A stretch of 64,000 nucleotides of DNA from Bacillota bacterium (GTDB lineage Bacteria > Bacillota > Clostridia > Lachnospirales > Lachnospiraceae): positions 3,254 through 67,253 of the forward strand of contig JAEYPP010000054.1 of NCBI GenBank assembly GCA_023410575.1, written 5' to 3'. Below the pieces are notes generated by a model. It had not been told where the DNA came from and made no database searches. It worked only from the letters and a program-made list of their open reading frames with translations. A program made the translations under genes and the position numbers. Of the stretch, positions 14,663-23,542 are shown in pieces. Each line of letters begins with the position of its first letter. Position 1 is the first letter of the stretch.

Positions 14663-17509
14663 TTATTCAATACTCTTTAACGATTCTATCATATCAACTT
14701 TCTTTAGTTTAAAATAAGTAAAGAAGCAAATGATGAAAGAAAAGATTAGTGTCAGTGCTGCACTATAAAGATAGCTTGGTAACTTAATCAATCTTCCAAA
14801 CATAACAGAGTCGATTTCACATGTTCCAATTACAAATCCATGAAGAACTTTTCCTAAACCAACACCAAGAAGGATTCCTAATACAGTCAGTATTATATTT
14901 TCCCGCATGACATAAGAATTGACCTCACCATCATAAAACCCTAGTACCTTCAATGAGGCTAACTCTCTCCTACGCTCATTGATGTTAATATTACTTAAAT
15001 TGTACAGAACGATAAAAGCAAGTAAACCTGCACTAATAATCAAAACATATATGATGATATTTAAGCTCTCTATCATCGAATCAATACGTTCATTTAAGCT
15101 ACGTGTTGAGGAAATTGACATAACTTCAGGATAATTCGATAAAATATTGGATAATAACTGCGTCTCAACAGCTTCATCGTCTGAAACTATTCGCAATAAA
15201 CAGCCATTGTATCGTAGGTCTTCTCCTGTTAACGACTGATATAGCTCTTTTTTCATAAATACATAATGACCAAGATAATTTTCACAAATAGCTTCCACTT
15301 TAACATCAATCTTCTCGTTATCACTTATATTTAAGGTTAACGTATCTCCAACAAAGAGTTGTAACAAGGTAGCATATTTTTCAGTCACAATCACACCCTG
15401 GTCGGATAACTGCAATTGTTCTTTTGTTTTACGATCTCGGAATAGGAAAAAGTTATGAAACGCAGTGTCATTATCAAGCACAAACAATGTAATGTCTTTC
15501 TTTGTATCGTTATGTAAACCTTTCATCAACTTTTTATAAAGTAGCTGAGCGCCTGTAATCTCTTTTTCTGATCTTATACGAATAATAAAATCATTTTGTT
15601 CTTGCATAGTAAGGTTATCTTCTAATACAATTTCTCCATCCTGCAACCATAAATCCTCATATTGTAATTCTGCCATGACTCCGATGGAATCCTTAAGACC
15701 AAATCCTACCGTGATTAGGCCCATACATCCAGCAATCCCGATGACCGTCATAAAGAATCGTTTTTTATAACGGAACAAATTACGAAGCGTTGACTTTTTT
15801 GTAAAATTGAGATGTTTCCATAAGATTGGTATACGCTCTAAGAAAATCCGCTTTCCTGCTTTCGGGGCAACTGGACGCATTAATTGGGCTGGTTGTGCTG
15901 TTAGATCTCTCATACAGGCAATATAAGTTGCTATCATTGTACAACCAATTGCTAAGACTCCTGCTAGAATCGCATCATATGGGCGGTAACTTGTTAAAAT
16001 ATATGGCAATCCGGCATACATAATTCGATAAGCGTTGATAACAACAAACGGAAAGATTTTTTGTCCGAGTAAAGCTCCAAGAATGGACCCACATACTGTT
16101 GCTAAAAAACAATACTTCATAAATTTCCCAGCAATCGAGAGTTTTCCATACCCTAACGCTTTTAAGATACCTATCTGAGTTCTCTGTTCATCGACCATAC
16201 GTGTCATCGTAGTTAAGCAAACTAAGGCTGCAATAAGAAAAAAGATAACTGGAAATATTTTTGCTATGGAATCAATACGATCGGCATCTGTAATATAAGA
16301 AACATAAGATTCTACCCAGTTACGATCACCAACATACCATTTTGGTATTGGAACTGCGGCAAGCTCTGCTTCTTTTTCATTTATTTCTGTTTTAGCTGTT
16401 TCTAATTCTTTCTCTGCTTTTGTAAATTGTAAATCAATGTCTGCTTTTTGTTGGTTGAGTTCCTCTACTGATTGTTCATACGTTTCCTTTTCGGTATTGA
16501 TTTGCTCAATCATAGGAGCTAATACACGCTCAATATCATTTTCACCATAATGAATTGAGGTAAGTGCTTGCTTCTTCTCTTCCAATTGTGCTTCAGCAGC
16601 AAGTATACTTTCTTCAACTGTAGATAATTGTTCCATTGCCTCATTGATTGCTTGATAAGCCTTCTTTTTTTCCTTGTCAATTTGAGCTAAGTTCTCATCA
16701 TACTCACGATTTGCTTCTGCAATCTGTTGTCTTGGATCTGCCATAATAGCTTCATAACGTTTTGAGCACTGTTCGTTAGCAATTTCTTCTACTTTTGCTC
16801 TAAGGCTATTAACTTTCGTTTCATAGTCATCACTATAACAATCTAGCGTACTAGCACCTTCTACTTGAATATATACTTCAGAATAAACATCTTGAAGGTA
16901 ATTTGATTTGTTAAGCACAATAAAGCTATTGATTGTTCCATTCCCAAAATCACCATTACCACGAAAAATAGATAGATAACGTGCATCATTGCAACTTCCA
17001 ACTATTGTTAAATTTACTTCCTTTAGAGAAGTGTTTAGATTTTCCCCTTCCGTTAGAAGCGTTATCGTGTCACCAATTAGATAACCAGTGTTTTTTAAGA
17101 ATAAAGTATCTACCATACATTCATTATCAGCAGTTGGTTTTCGTCCATCGACTAAATTAAACTGATTTATCTTTTGATTATCCGAATAAGATTTTACCAC
17201 AATATCTTGATCTGTTAATCGAACAAGAACGTCCTTCGTATAAGCACCCTCTACTTCTGCAACTCCATCTAGAGAAGCTATTGTATCTAATTCCTCATGT
17301 GTAATTCCAAGTGTTCCAACGACATACAAATCCATAAAATTAACTTCATCATAATATGTGTCACTTGATTCTAGCATATCAGCTTTACAAGCACGAAGTC
17401 CTGAATAAAAAGACACACCCAATGCTACAATCAATAATATAGATAAAAATCTCATGAAGGTTTTCTTTATTTCAACTCGAAAATCCTTTTTTAACGCACT
17501 CTTTTTCAT
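14663..17509 (-). CDS. MacB/FtsX-type ABC transporter permease with coiled-coil insertion
   Basis: 948 residues. One N-terminal membrane helix is followed by an extracytoplasmic domain (about 40-250), a long coiled coil (about 255-380, rich in Glu, Lys, Gln), a first FtsX core of three helices (about 415-540), a second extracytoplasmic domain (about 600-800) and a second FtsX core (about 815-940). This is the architecture of large Firmicute exporters that work by mechanotransmission rather than by forming a channel. The extracellular coiled coil recalls the tunnel-forming helices of MacA-like partners, so the permease may contain its own periplasm-like arm. The partner ATPase gene starts upstream and ends 10 bp away. 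Substrate unknown; peptides, lipids or toxic compounds are typical. Confidence 0.88.
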   Translation of the reverse strand: MKKSALKKDFRVEIKKTFMRFLSILLIVALGVSFYSGLRACKADMLESSDTYYDEVNFMDLYVVGTLGITHEELDTIASLDGVAEVEGAYTKDVLVRLTDQDIVVKSYSDNQKINQFNLVDGRKPTADNECMVDTLFLKNTGYLIGDTITLLTEGENLNTSLKEVNLTIVGSCNDARYLSIFRGNGDFGNGTINSFIVLNKSNYLQDVYSEVYIQVEGASTLDCYSDDYETKVNSLRAKVEEIANEQCSKRYEAIMADPRQQIAEANREYDENLAQIDKEKKKAYQAINEAMEQLSTVEESILAAEAQLEEKKQALTSIHYGENDIERVLAPMIEQINTEKETYEQSVEELNQQKADIDLQFTKAEKELETAKTEINEKEAELAAVPIPKWYVGDRNWVESYVSYITDADRIDSIAKIFPVIFFLIAALVCLTTMTRMVDEQRTQIGILKALGYGKLSIAGKFMKYCFLATVCGSILGALLGQKIFPFVVINAYRIMYAGLPYILTSYRPYDAILAGVLAIGCTMIATYIACMRDLTAQPAQLMRPVAPKAGKRIFLERIPILWKHLNFTKKSTLRNLFRYKKRFFMTVIGIAGCMGLITVGFGLKDSIGVMAELQYEDLWLQDGEIVLEDNLTMQEQNDFIIRIRSEKEITGAQLLYKKLMKGLHNDTKKDITLFVLDNDTAFHNFFLFRDRKTKEQLQLSDQGVIVTEKYATLLQLFVGDTLTLNISDNEKIDVKVEAICENYLGHYVFMKKELYQSLTGEDLRYNGCLLRIVSDDEAVETQLLSNILSNYPEVMSISSTRSLNERIDSMIESLNIIIYVLIISAGLLAFIVLYNLSNININERRRELASLKVLGFYDGEVNSYVMRENIILTVLGILLGVGLGKVLHGFVIGTCEIDSVMFGRLIKLPSYLYSAALTLIFSFIICFFTYFKLKKVDMIESLKSIE

Positions 17510-17519
17510 GCCCCTCTAC

Positions 17520-18224
17520 CTACCATTCAATCGTTTCAACATCCACTGGATGTTCATTCTTCACTACTTCCTTTACACGGCCATTTTTTATACGAATCAA
17601 TCGATCAGCCATAGGCGCTATCGCTAAATTATGAGTAATTACAATAACGGTCATTCCATGTTTACGACACATATCCTGTAATAATTTCAAAATTGCTTTT
17701 CCAGTATTATAGTCAAGTGCACCGGTTGGCTCGTCACAAAGCAAAAGCTTCGGATTCTTAGCTAGTGCTCGTGCTATTGATACTCTTTGTTGCTCACCAC
17801 CTGATAATTGGGCTGGAAAATTGTCCATACGGTCTGATAGCCCAACGTCATTCAGAACTGTAGCCGCATCCAATGGATTCATGCAAATTTGTAAAGCAAG
17901 TTCAACATTTTCTTTTGCCGTAAGATTTGGTACTAAATTGTAGAACTGAAAAACAAAACCAATGTCATTTCTTCGATATGTAATAAGTCTTTTTTTTCTA
18001 AATTCACTAATGTCTTCTCCATCAACAAAGATATGACCACTTGTACAACTATCCATTCCACCTAGAATATTTAATATTGTAGTTTTTCCTGCACCGCTTG
18101 GACCAACGATAACTGTAAACTCCCCTTTTTCTATTTCAAAATTAATTCCATCAGAAGCATTAATTACCACATCACCCATCGTATAAATCTTTTTTACATC
18201 TTTCATTTCTACAAATGCATTCAT
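17520..18224 (-). CDS. ABC transporter ATP-binding protein (MacB/LolD type)
   Basis: 234 residues forming one ABC cassette: Walker A GPSGAGKTT near residue 42, the Q-loop FQFYNLVPNLTAKENVELAL, signature LSGGEQQRVSIARAL near residue 140, Walker B LLLCDEPTGALD and the H-loop VIVITHN. The DEPTGALD Walker B and the ENVELAL segment are typical of the MacB/LolD/FtsE group that energises FtsX-type permeases. It is followed after 10 bp by the 948-residue permease, so the two form the exporter. GGAGGAGG lies just before the ATG. It is preceded by a hairpin repeat of family 2 at 18275-18376. Confidence 0.93.
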   Translation of the reverse strand: MNAFVEMKDVKKIYTMGDVVINASDGINFEIEKGEFTVIVGPSGAGKTTILNILGGMDSCTSGHIFVDGEDISEFRKKRLITYRRNDIGFVFQFYNLVPNLTAKENVELALQICMNPLDAATVLNDVGLSDRMDNFPAQLSGGEQQRVSIARALAKNPKLLLCDEPTGALDYNTGKAILKLLQDMCRKHGMTVIVITHNLAIAPMADRLIRIKNGRVKEVVKNEHPVDVETIEW

Positions 18225-18274
18225 ATGTCCTCCTCCTTATGTTTATATCTTGCATACCTCATATGTTATAAAAA

Positions 18275-18376
18275 GAATAAGCTTTATCGTATTCTCGTTG
18301 TGCCCTAAAGTCCCACACGTACTTTGTGGGCTTTGGAGCAAAGCACGCTAGAGATAATATACAATAAAGCTCATTC
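18275..18376. repeat. Hairpin repeat element, family 2, copy 1
   Basis: About 102 bp, palindromic from end to end: GAATAAGCTTTAT on the left pairs with ATAAAGCTCATTC on the right, and AAAGTCCCACA pairs with TGTGGGCTTT in the centre. Read on the minus strand its core (TAGCGTGCTTTGCTC, AAGCCCACAAAGTAC, TGTGGGACTT) aligns with the element at 29381-29486. It fills most of the gap between the pyrimidine phosphorylase and the ABC ATPase genes. Confidence 0.7.
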
Positions 18377-18433
18377 AATCTTTCCTACTCTTCTAATATA
18401 ACAAACACTCGATACACTTGGAACTGCTTAATC

Positions 18434-19759
18434 TTACCACTTTTGAATACCGTCCTTGGTTACGATTCCATAAATATGATGAGGAGCCTCTACTTTTTTG
18501 TTTGTTATCGTATATGCATTTAAAAAGCGTTCTTTCGCTAATTTAAGTTTTTCCTTATCATTAGCATATAATGTAGCTAGTGGCGTACCAACTTCTACAT
18601 AGTCACCAATCTTTTTATAGATCTTCATACCAACCGTTAAGTCAATTGTACTATCTTTTGTTTCACGTCCACCACCAAGAACTAATGAAGTCATACCAAT
18701 CTCATCCGTATGAATATTGGCAACATATCCTGCCGTTGTTGCACAAACATCCTCGACAATATTAGCTTTTGGGAATTGATCCGTGTCGAATACTGGTGCA
18801 TCATTACCTCCCTGGCAACGAACGAATTCTGCAAATTTTAACAAGGCACTCCCATCTTTAATCGTTCCTAATAATTTTTCACGAGCTTCCTCTGCTGTTT
18901 GCACTTCACCTGCTCCAACTAACATATAAGAAGCTAGTGTTAAGCTGGCATCTAATAAATCCTGCGGACCATTACCCTTTAATGTCTCGATTGCTTCAAT
19001 TACTTCAAGGTTGTTCCCGACTGCACAACCTAATGGCTGATTCATATCTGATACTACCGCATAGGTTTGACGTCCAACACCATTACCGATATCCACCATT
19101 GTCTTGGCCAATTCAAAAGAACCATCCAACGTCTTCATAAATGCACCACTACCCGTTTTTACATCCAATACGATGACATCTGATCCAGCAGCAATTTTTT
19201 TACTCATAATAGAACTAGAGATCAAGGATATGTTATCTACCGTTGCTGTTACATCTCTTAATGCATAGATTTTTTTATCCGCTGGAGCTAAGTTTGCTGT
19301 CTGTCCAACAATTGCTAACTTCATGTTATTAACATTCTCGATAAATTCTTCATCACTAAGTGCAGTTGTAAAGCCTTCAAAACTCTCTAATTTATCGATC
19401 GTACCACCAGTATGTCCAAGGCCACGACCTGACATCTTAGCTACTGGTACACCAAGCGCTGCAACCATAGGTCCTATCACAAGTGATGTTTTATCACCAA
19501 CACCACCTGTACTATGCTTATCTACCTTTTTCCCATGAATTCTGGAAAGATCGAGCATATCGCCACTCTTAGCCATTGCTAAAGTAAGCTTAGTAGTTTC
19601 ATCCATATTCATTCCCTTTAAACATACTGCCATTAAAAATGCAGACATCTGATAATCAGGAATACTTCCTTTCGTATAACCATCTATGATAAAGTGAATT
19701 TCTTCACTTGACAAAACTTCTCCATTCTTTTTTTTCATAATTAAATCATACATTCTCAT
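18434..19759 (-). CDS. pdp: Pyrimidine-nucleoside phosphorylase
   Basis: About 441 residues, the usual length. It phosphorolyses thymidine, deoxyuridine or uridine to base plus (deoxy)ribose-1-phosphate in nucleoside salvage. The signatures are strong: KHSTGGVGDKTSLV near residue 81, SGRGLGHTGGTIDKLESF near residue 110 (the thymidine/pyrimidine phosphorylase pattern), and a C-terminal beta-barrel ending IYGIVTKDGIQKW. I choose the ATG at 19759 (MRMYDLIMKKKNG, as in Bacillus Pdp) because AAGGAG stands 9 bases before it; the in-frame GTG three codons earlier overlaps that site. The gene stands alone and diverges from the DAHP synthase gene. Family 2 repeat copy 1 follows it. Confidence 0.93.
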   Translation of the reverse strand: MRMYDLIMKKKNGEVLSSEEIHFIIDGYTKGSIPDYQMSAFLMAVCLKGMNMDETTKLTLAMAKSGDMLDLSRIHGKKVDKHSTGGVGDKTSLVIGPMVAALGVPVAKMSGRGLGHTGGTIDKLESFEGFTTALSDEEFIENVNNMKLAIVGQTANLAPADKKIYALRDVTATVDNISLISSSIMSKKIAAGSDVIVLDVKTGSGAFMKTLDGSFELAKTMVDIGNGVGRQTYAVVSDMNQPLGCAVGNNLEVIEAIETLKGNGPQDLLDASLTLASYMLVGAGEVQTAEEAREKLLGTIKDGSALLKFAEFVRCQGGNDAPVFDTDQFPKANIVEDVCATTAGYVANIHTDEIGMTSLVLGGGRETKDSTIDLTVGMKIYKKIGDYVEVGTPLATLYANDKEKLKLAKERFLNAYTITNKKVEAPHHIYGIVTKDGIQKW

Positions 19760-19935
19760 AGTACACACTCCTTATATCATTAAAAAATTACAGGTAATTG
19801 GTAAATGATATCCTATGATACATATTTCCCTATAATTCACTCATAATGCATAATAATAGTATACTCACTTTACTCAGGAAGTACAAGTTTTTTATAAGTC
19901 TCGACTTTATATATATAATCCATTTCTATATTTCA

Positions 19936-19963
19936 TTGACATTTTTTAAAAATGCTATAAAAT
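19936..19963 (+). promoter_or_regulatory. Promoter of the DAHP synthase gene
   Basis: TTGACA (19936-19941) and TAAAAT (19958-19963) with a 16-bp spacer, about 60 bp upstream of the gene. I see no T-box or hairpin attenuator in the short leader. Confidence 0.65.
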
Positions 19964-20022
19964 GGGAAGAGTAAATCTATTGTAATAATGAACTAAAACA
20001 AATGAAAGGTCAGGTACCTAAT

Positions 20023-21054
20023 ATGGGATTCCATTATGTACAAAAAGTTATGACTCCTGAAGAATTAAAAAGTACTTTCCCCATGACCTCTTATGGCAAT
20101 CGGGTAAAACACGAACGTGATACTATGATAAGAGATGTCTTTACGGGAGCCTCAGATAAGTTTTTAGTAATCATTGGACCTTGTTCTGCTGATAATGAAG
20201 ATGCAGTTTTAGATTATATGCATCGTTTAGCACAGATTGCAGATAAAGTTTCTGAAAAGATAATTGTGATTCCTAGAATTTATACAAATAAACCACGTAC
20301 CACTGGAGAAGGCTATAAAGGAATTGTACATCAACCAGATCCAGAAAAAGAGCCAGATTTACACGAAGGATTAGTTGCAATGCGAAAGATGCATCTTCGT
20401 GCCATTAATGAGACTGGGTTAACTGCTGCTGATGAGATGCTTTATCCAGAAAACTGGCCATATGTCGATGATATGTTATCCTATGTTGCAGTTGGTGCGC
20501 GATCCGTAGAGGATCAGCAACATCGTCTCACAATCAGTGGTATGGATGTTCCAGCTGGTATGAAGAACCCAACTTCAGGTGATTTATCCGTTATGCTTAA
20601 TTCATGTGTTGCAGCACAAGCTTCTCATGCTTTCTTATACCGTACATGGGAAGTACATACCGATGGCAATCCACTTGCACATACAATTTTACGTGGTGCT
20701 GTCAATAAACATGGACAATGTATTCCGAACTATCATTATGAAGACTTAATACTCTTGTTAACTATGTACAAGGAACAACCTCATCTAATGAATCCAGCGA
20801 CAATTGTAGATGCAAACCATGCTAACTCGAATAAGATGTTTTCTGAACAGCCAAGAATCGTAAAGGAAGTGCTCCATTCTCGTAGAGTCAATGATGATAT
20901 TGCTAAACTTGTAAAGGGAGTTATGCTAGAAAGTTATATCGAAGATGGTTGTCAGAAGGTAGGTGGTGGCATCTATGGTAAATCCATTACAGATGCTTGT
21001 CTTGGATGGACTGAAACAGAACGCTTAATCTATACGATTGCTGATGGTCTATAG
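20023..21054 (+). CDS. aroF: 3-deoxy-7-phosphoheptulonate (DAHP) synthase, class I AroFGH type
   Basis: 343 residues from the ATG at 20023 (CAGG 8 bases before it); an in-frame ATG at 20002 would add seven residues but has no ribosome binding site. The enzyme condenses phosphoenolpyruvate and erythrose-4-phosphate, the first step to aromatic amino acids. Family motifs are VIIGPCSADN near residue 52, PRIYTNKPRTTGEGYKG near residue 85 (phosphate/PEP binding), GARSVEDQQHR (with the metal and substrate residues), KNPTSGD near residue 185, and VDANHANSNK with the metal-binding His. Length and motifs match the E. coli AroG group rather than the shorter AroA-Q type. It is the only housekeeping plus-strand gene in the left half. 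A family 1 repeat begins 7 bp after its stop and may act as its transcript end. Confidence 0.93.
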   Translation: MGFHYVQKVMTPEELKSTFPMTSYGNRVKHERDTMIRDVFTGASDKFLVIIGPCSADNEDAVLDYMHRLAQIADKVSEKIIVIPRIYTNKPRTTGEGYKGIVHQPDPEKEPDLHEGLVAMRKMHLRAINETGLTAADEMLYPENWPYVDDMLSYVAVGARSVEDQQHRLTISGMDVPAGMKNPTSGDLSVMLNSCVAAQASHAFLYRTWEVHTDGNPLAHTILRGAVNKHGQCIPNYHYEDLILLLTMYKEQPHLMNPATIVDANHANSNKMFSEQPRIVKEVLHSRRVNDDIAKLVKGVMLESYIEDGCQKVGGGIYGKSITDACLGWTETERLIYTIADGL

Positions 21055-21060
21055 AATTAA

Positions 21061-21256
21061 CGTCATACTGCACAAAGATATGTTATGAATATGAGATGCC
21101 AAACGTAATTCATTCGCAACACGCTTTAGTATGAAGTCGTAACGGTACGTAAGGACCTAAAATACAGGCCCTAAGTACCAACGTCTTCATAACAGTATGC
21201 TCCTGAATTACGTTTGGCATCTCATTCTTAGCAGGTCAATTTATGTGCAAAATGAC
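21061..21256. repeat. Palindromic repeat element, family 1, copy 3 (inverted)
   Basis: About 196 bp in the opposite orientation to the other copies. Ends are CGTCATACTGCACA (imperfect) and TGTGCAAAATGAC. The outer arms (starting ATGAGATGCC at 21091) pair perfectly over 22 bp, while three or more arm positions differ from the 36706 copy with matching changes on the other arm. It lies between the convergent aroF and xerD-like genes. Confidence 0.9.
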
Positions 21257-21299
21257 ATATGCAAATGTAGAAAAGTACTTAATAGTTTCCTCTATTGAA

Positions 21300-22175
21300 T
21301 TAATCTCTTGGATGAGTACGCTTATAAACTGAAAACGTGCTTGACTTATCTGCCTGTAAGAATTTTTGAGTAGCAATTACATCTGAGATACCCAGCAATT
21401 CTTGCATACTATTAAGATCAGCACCATTGGAAAGCATATGAATAGCGAAGGAGTTACGGATAATTTGTAATGATATTGAATCTTCAATACCTGCTTGTTT
21501 TGCATATTCCTTGACAAGTTTATAGATTCCTTGGCGTGTAAAGCCTGTACCCATACGATTGCTAAACAATATTGTCTGATCTGGCTGTACTAACTTTACA
21601 TCTTCAAAATACGCTAAAAGCGCATTTTTTACTGTTTGTCCAAGTGGTAGTACACGTTCCTTACCCTCACGGTCAATACAAATGCTTCCAAAGCTTATAT
21701 TAACATCTGCTATCCTTAATTTAATCAATTCAGATGCCTTAATCCCTGTTGCATAAAGCAACTCTAGAATTGCACGATCTCGTCGCCCAGCCATCGTACC
21801 TAGATTCGGCGCCTCTAATAATGCAGTCATCTGTTCATAACTGATGGATTTTGGAGTAACTTTATCCACCTTTGGTGGATGAATACATTCCGTCGGATCG
21901 TCTTGTATCACTCTCTTACGTATCAAAAATAAGATAAAGTTTTTTATTGCAGCAAAACTTCTCGAAATCGTCGCTGCTGATTTTTTCTGCTTTTTCTGAT
22001 ATAAAAGATATGCTTGCATTCGAGTATCGGTAATTTTAGAAAACTCTGTTATCTTTTCCTTTGAAAGATACGCAAGAAATTGTCTTAAATCTGTTGCATA
22101 CGCTTGATATGTATTTTGGGATACTGACTTAACATCTTTTAGATAAATCAAATATTGCTCCAACCAGTTTTCCAA
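21300..22175 (-). CDS. XerD-like tyrosine recombinase homologue lacking catalytic residues
   Basis: 291 residues with a SAM-like N-terminal core-binding domain (1-90) and a C-terminal tyrosine-recombinase fold aligned along its whole length to XerD. Five of the six catalytic residues are replaced: Arg I is Lys (ATGIKASEL for ATGLRVSEL), the beta-hairpin Lys is Arg (IDREGKER for IGKGNKER), His of box II is Gln and only its Arg remains (QIIRNSF for HVLRHAF), the later His is Ile (LLGISD for LLGHSD), and the nucleophilic Tyr is Phe (TQKFLQAD for TQIYTHV). It should bind DNA but not cut it. Start is TTG at 22175 after AAAGGGG. The gene closes a NUDIX-spoIIM-xerD cluster, the place of ripX in Bacillus. 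Confidence 0.85.
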   Translation of the reverse strand: MENWLEQYLIYLKDVKSVSQNTYQAYATDLRQFLAYLSKEKITEFSKITDTRMQAYLLYQKKQKKSAATISRSFAAIKNFILFLIRKRVIQDDPTECIHPPKVDKVTPKSISYEQMTALLEAPNLGTMAGRRDRAILELLYATGIKASELIKLRIADVNISFGSICIDREGKERVLPLGQTVKNALLAYFEDVKLVQPDQTILFSNRMGTGFTRQGIYKLVKEYAKQAGIEDSISLQIIRNSFAIHMLSNGADLNSMQELLGISDVIATQKFLQADKSSTFSVYKRTHPRD

Positions 22176-22196
22176 CTCTACCGCCCCTTTCGTATC

Positions 22197-22805
22197 TTAA
22201 AATAAAGTTAATGCTTTTCGAATGAAAAAGCTTCCTAAAAATGTTTCCATCACTGCTCCAACTAATAAAGCTAATAGTAACATTATAATTAATCTAGCAT
22301 ACTTTTTCAATAAGCTAATATTATGTAAACTTGGAGTGGCCTGACCATGATTCATCTCCATCGTTAATTGATAACAATACTTTAAGCATAGCAATGCTAC
22401 TGGGATGTAAACAAGACCATGTGGTAACTGATAGGAAAGGTATAAGATAACTCCCTTCCATTGATACGTGATAACTAATGAGGTAAGCAAATATCCAATC
22501 TGAAACCCTTTGCTTATAATGAGCCAACCTAAATAAGGAATACCAAGAATAGTTAAGCTAATGACCCAAATTAAAAAAAAGCTTTTTCCACAAGAAAAAA
22601 AGATATATCGAAACAAATCCCAATACTGTATGTCCATATTCTTAATTGTATTAAAGTATCGACTACTAACACTATCAATCCCAATCGATAGTAAGTTCTG
22701 AGTAACCTTTGCATATATTCCACCAATTAATAGACTCAATAAAAAAAGAACTAATGCTAATTTCATTGGTTCTTTTCTTCCTAAATGAATTCCAAATTGT
22801 CTCAT
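22197..22805 (-). CDS. spoIIM: Stage II sporulation protein M
   Basis: About 202 residues with five or so membrane helices. SpoIIM is part of the DMP complex (SpoIID-SpoIIM-SpoIIP) that remodels septal peptidoglycan during engulfment of the forespore, and it anchors SpoIIP. The family features are the N-terminal helix followed by a loop, the GKSFFLIWVISLTILGIPYLG segment around residue 80 (read in pieces) and a LSYQLPHGLVYIPVALLCL helix. I start at the ATG at 22805 because GGGAGG lies 9 bases before it; an upstream in-frame ATG overlaps that site. It lies 66 bp after the NUDIX gene and 21 bp before the xerD-like gene. Its presence says the organism forms endospores. Confidence 0.88.
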   Translation of the reverse strand: MRQFGIHLGRKEPMKLALVLFLLSLLIGGIYAKVTQNLLSIGIDSVSSRYFNTIKNMDIQYWDLFRYIFFSCGKSFFLIWVISLTILGIPYLGWLIISKGFQIGYLLTSLVITYQWKGVILYLSYQLPHGLVYIPVALLCLKYCYQLTMEMNHGQATPSLHNISLLKKYARLIIMLLLALLVGAVMETFLGSFFIRKALTLF

Positions 22806-22871
22806 TATACTATACCTCCCTATCATGAGTATCCTAACTTAACATATGATACTCCTCTAGAGATTAGTACA

Positions 22872-23405
22872 TTAATTCTCCTTAATTTGTTTGTAAGCTA
22901 ATATAGCAGCAATCGTCTTTGAATCTTTAATTGTACCATCCAAAATCATAGTAATTAATTCCTCTAAGGAGTGTCGCTCAACGTTTAAAAATTCATCCTC
23001 GTCAAGATGTTGCTTCGAAGGATATAAATTGGTAGTATAGTAAATACTAATTAATTCATTGCAAAATGCTACCGTTGTATAAAGATCCATAAGATGCTTC
23101 ACATTCTCAGCACGATATCCGGTTTCTTCCTCGCATTCGCGTGCTGCCGCTGCCATACGATCTTCACCTTCATTCAGTCCACCAGCTGGAATCTCAAGAG
23201 TGTATCTCTCAAGTGCATTACGATACTGGCGTACCATAATAATGTTACCATTCTCATCAACCGGAACAATAGCAGAAGCTCCGCGATGCATGATAAAATC
23301 CCATTCCGCTGTCCTTCCATCTGGAAGTTGCATCGTATCCTCGTAATAATCAATAATATGTCCCTTATGTATTAATTTACGATTAATTCTCTTATATTCA
23401 TCCAT
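22872..23405 (-). CDS. NUDIX hydrolase, ADP-ribose pyrophosphatase type
   Basis: About 177 residues. The NUDIX box is intact: G-x5-E-x7-REUxEExGU is met by GGLNEGED followed by AAAARECEEETGY near residue 85. The protein aligns with NudF/YqkG-type ADP-ribose pyrophosphatases, which split ADP-ribose into AMP and ribose-5-phosphate, and the N-terminal DEYKRINRKLIHKGHIIDYYED domain forms the dimer swap of that group. The ATG at 23405 has AGGTGG before it; an ATG nine codons upstream has none. It heads the NUDIX-spoIIM-xerD cluster conserved among Firmicutes. A hairpin at 23444-23479 sits just before it. Confidence 0.88.
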   Translation of the reverse strand: MDEYKRINRKLIHKGHIIDYYEDTMQLPDGRTAEWDFIMHRGASAIVPVDENGNIIMVRQYRNALERYTLEIPAGGLNEGEDRMAAAARECEEETGYRAENVKHLMDLYTTVAFCNELISIYYTTNLYPSKQHLDEDEFLNVERHSLEELITMILDGTIKDSKTIAAILAYKQIKEN

Positions 23406-23443
23406 GATAACACAGCCACCTATCCTAAACATATAATTTTTTT

Positions 23444-23479
23444 TGACTCAACTAGATGTATTATCATCTAATTGAGTCA
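23444..23479. other. Stem-loop before the NUDIX gene
   Basis: TGACTCAACTAGATG pairs with CATCTAATTGAGTCA around a 6-base loop, 14 of 15 positions. On the minus strand an A-run rather than a T-run follows, so it is not an intrinsic terminator for the aminotransferase. It lies in the leader of the NUDIX gene about 35 bp from its start. Confidence 0.45.
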
Positions 23480-23542
23480 GAAATTAAGTAAAATATATTT
23501 TATTCATACAATAACTGTAGCATGTTTCTAACAATTAATCAA

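Noticed and set aside
23444..23479. Hairpin as an intrinsic terminator for the aminotransferase
   Set aside because: On the minus strand the hairpin is followed by an A-run, not a T-run, so it lacks the termination tail.
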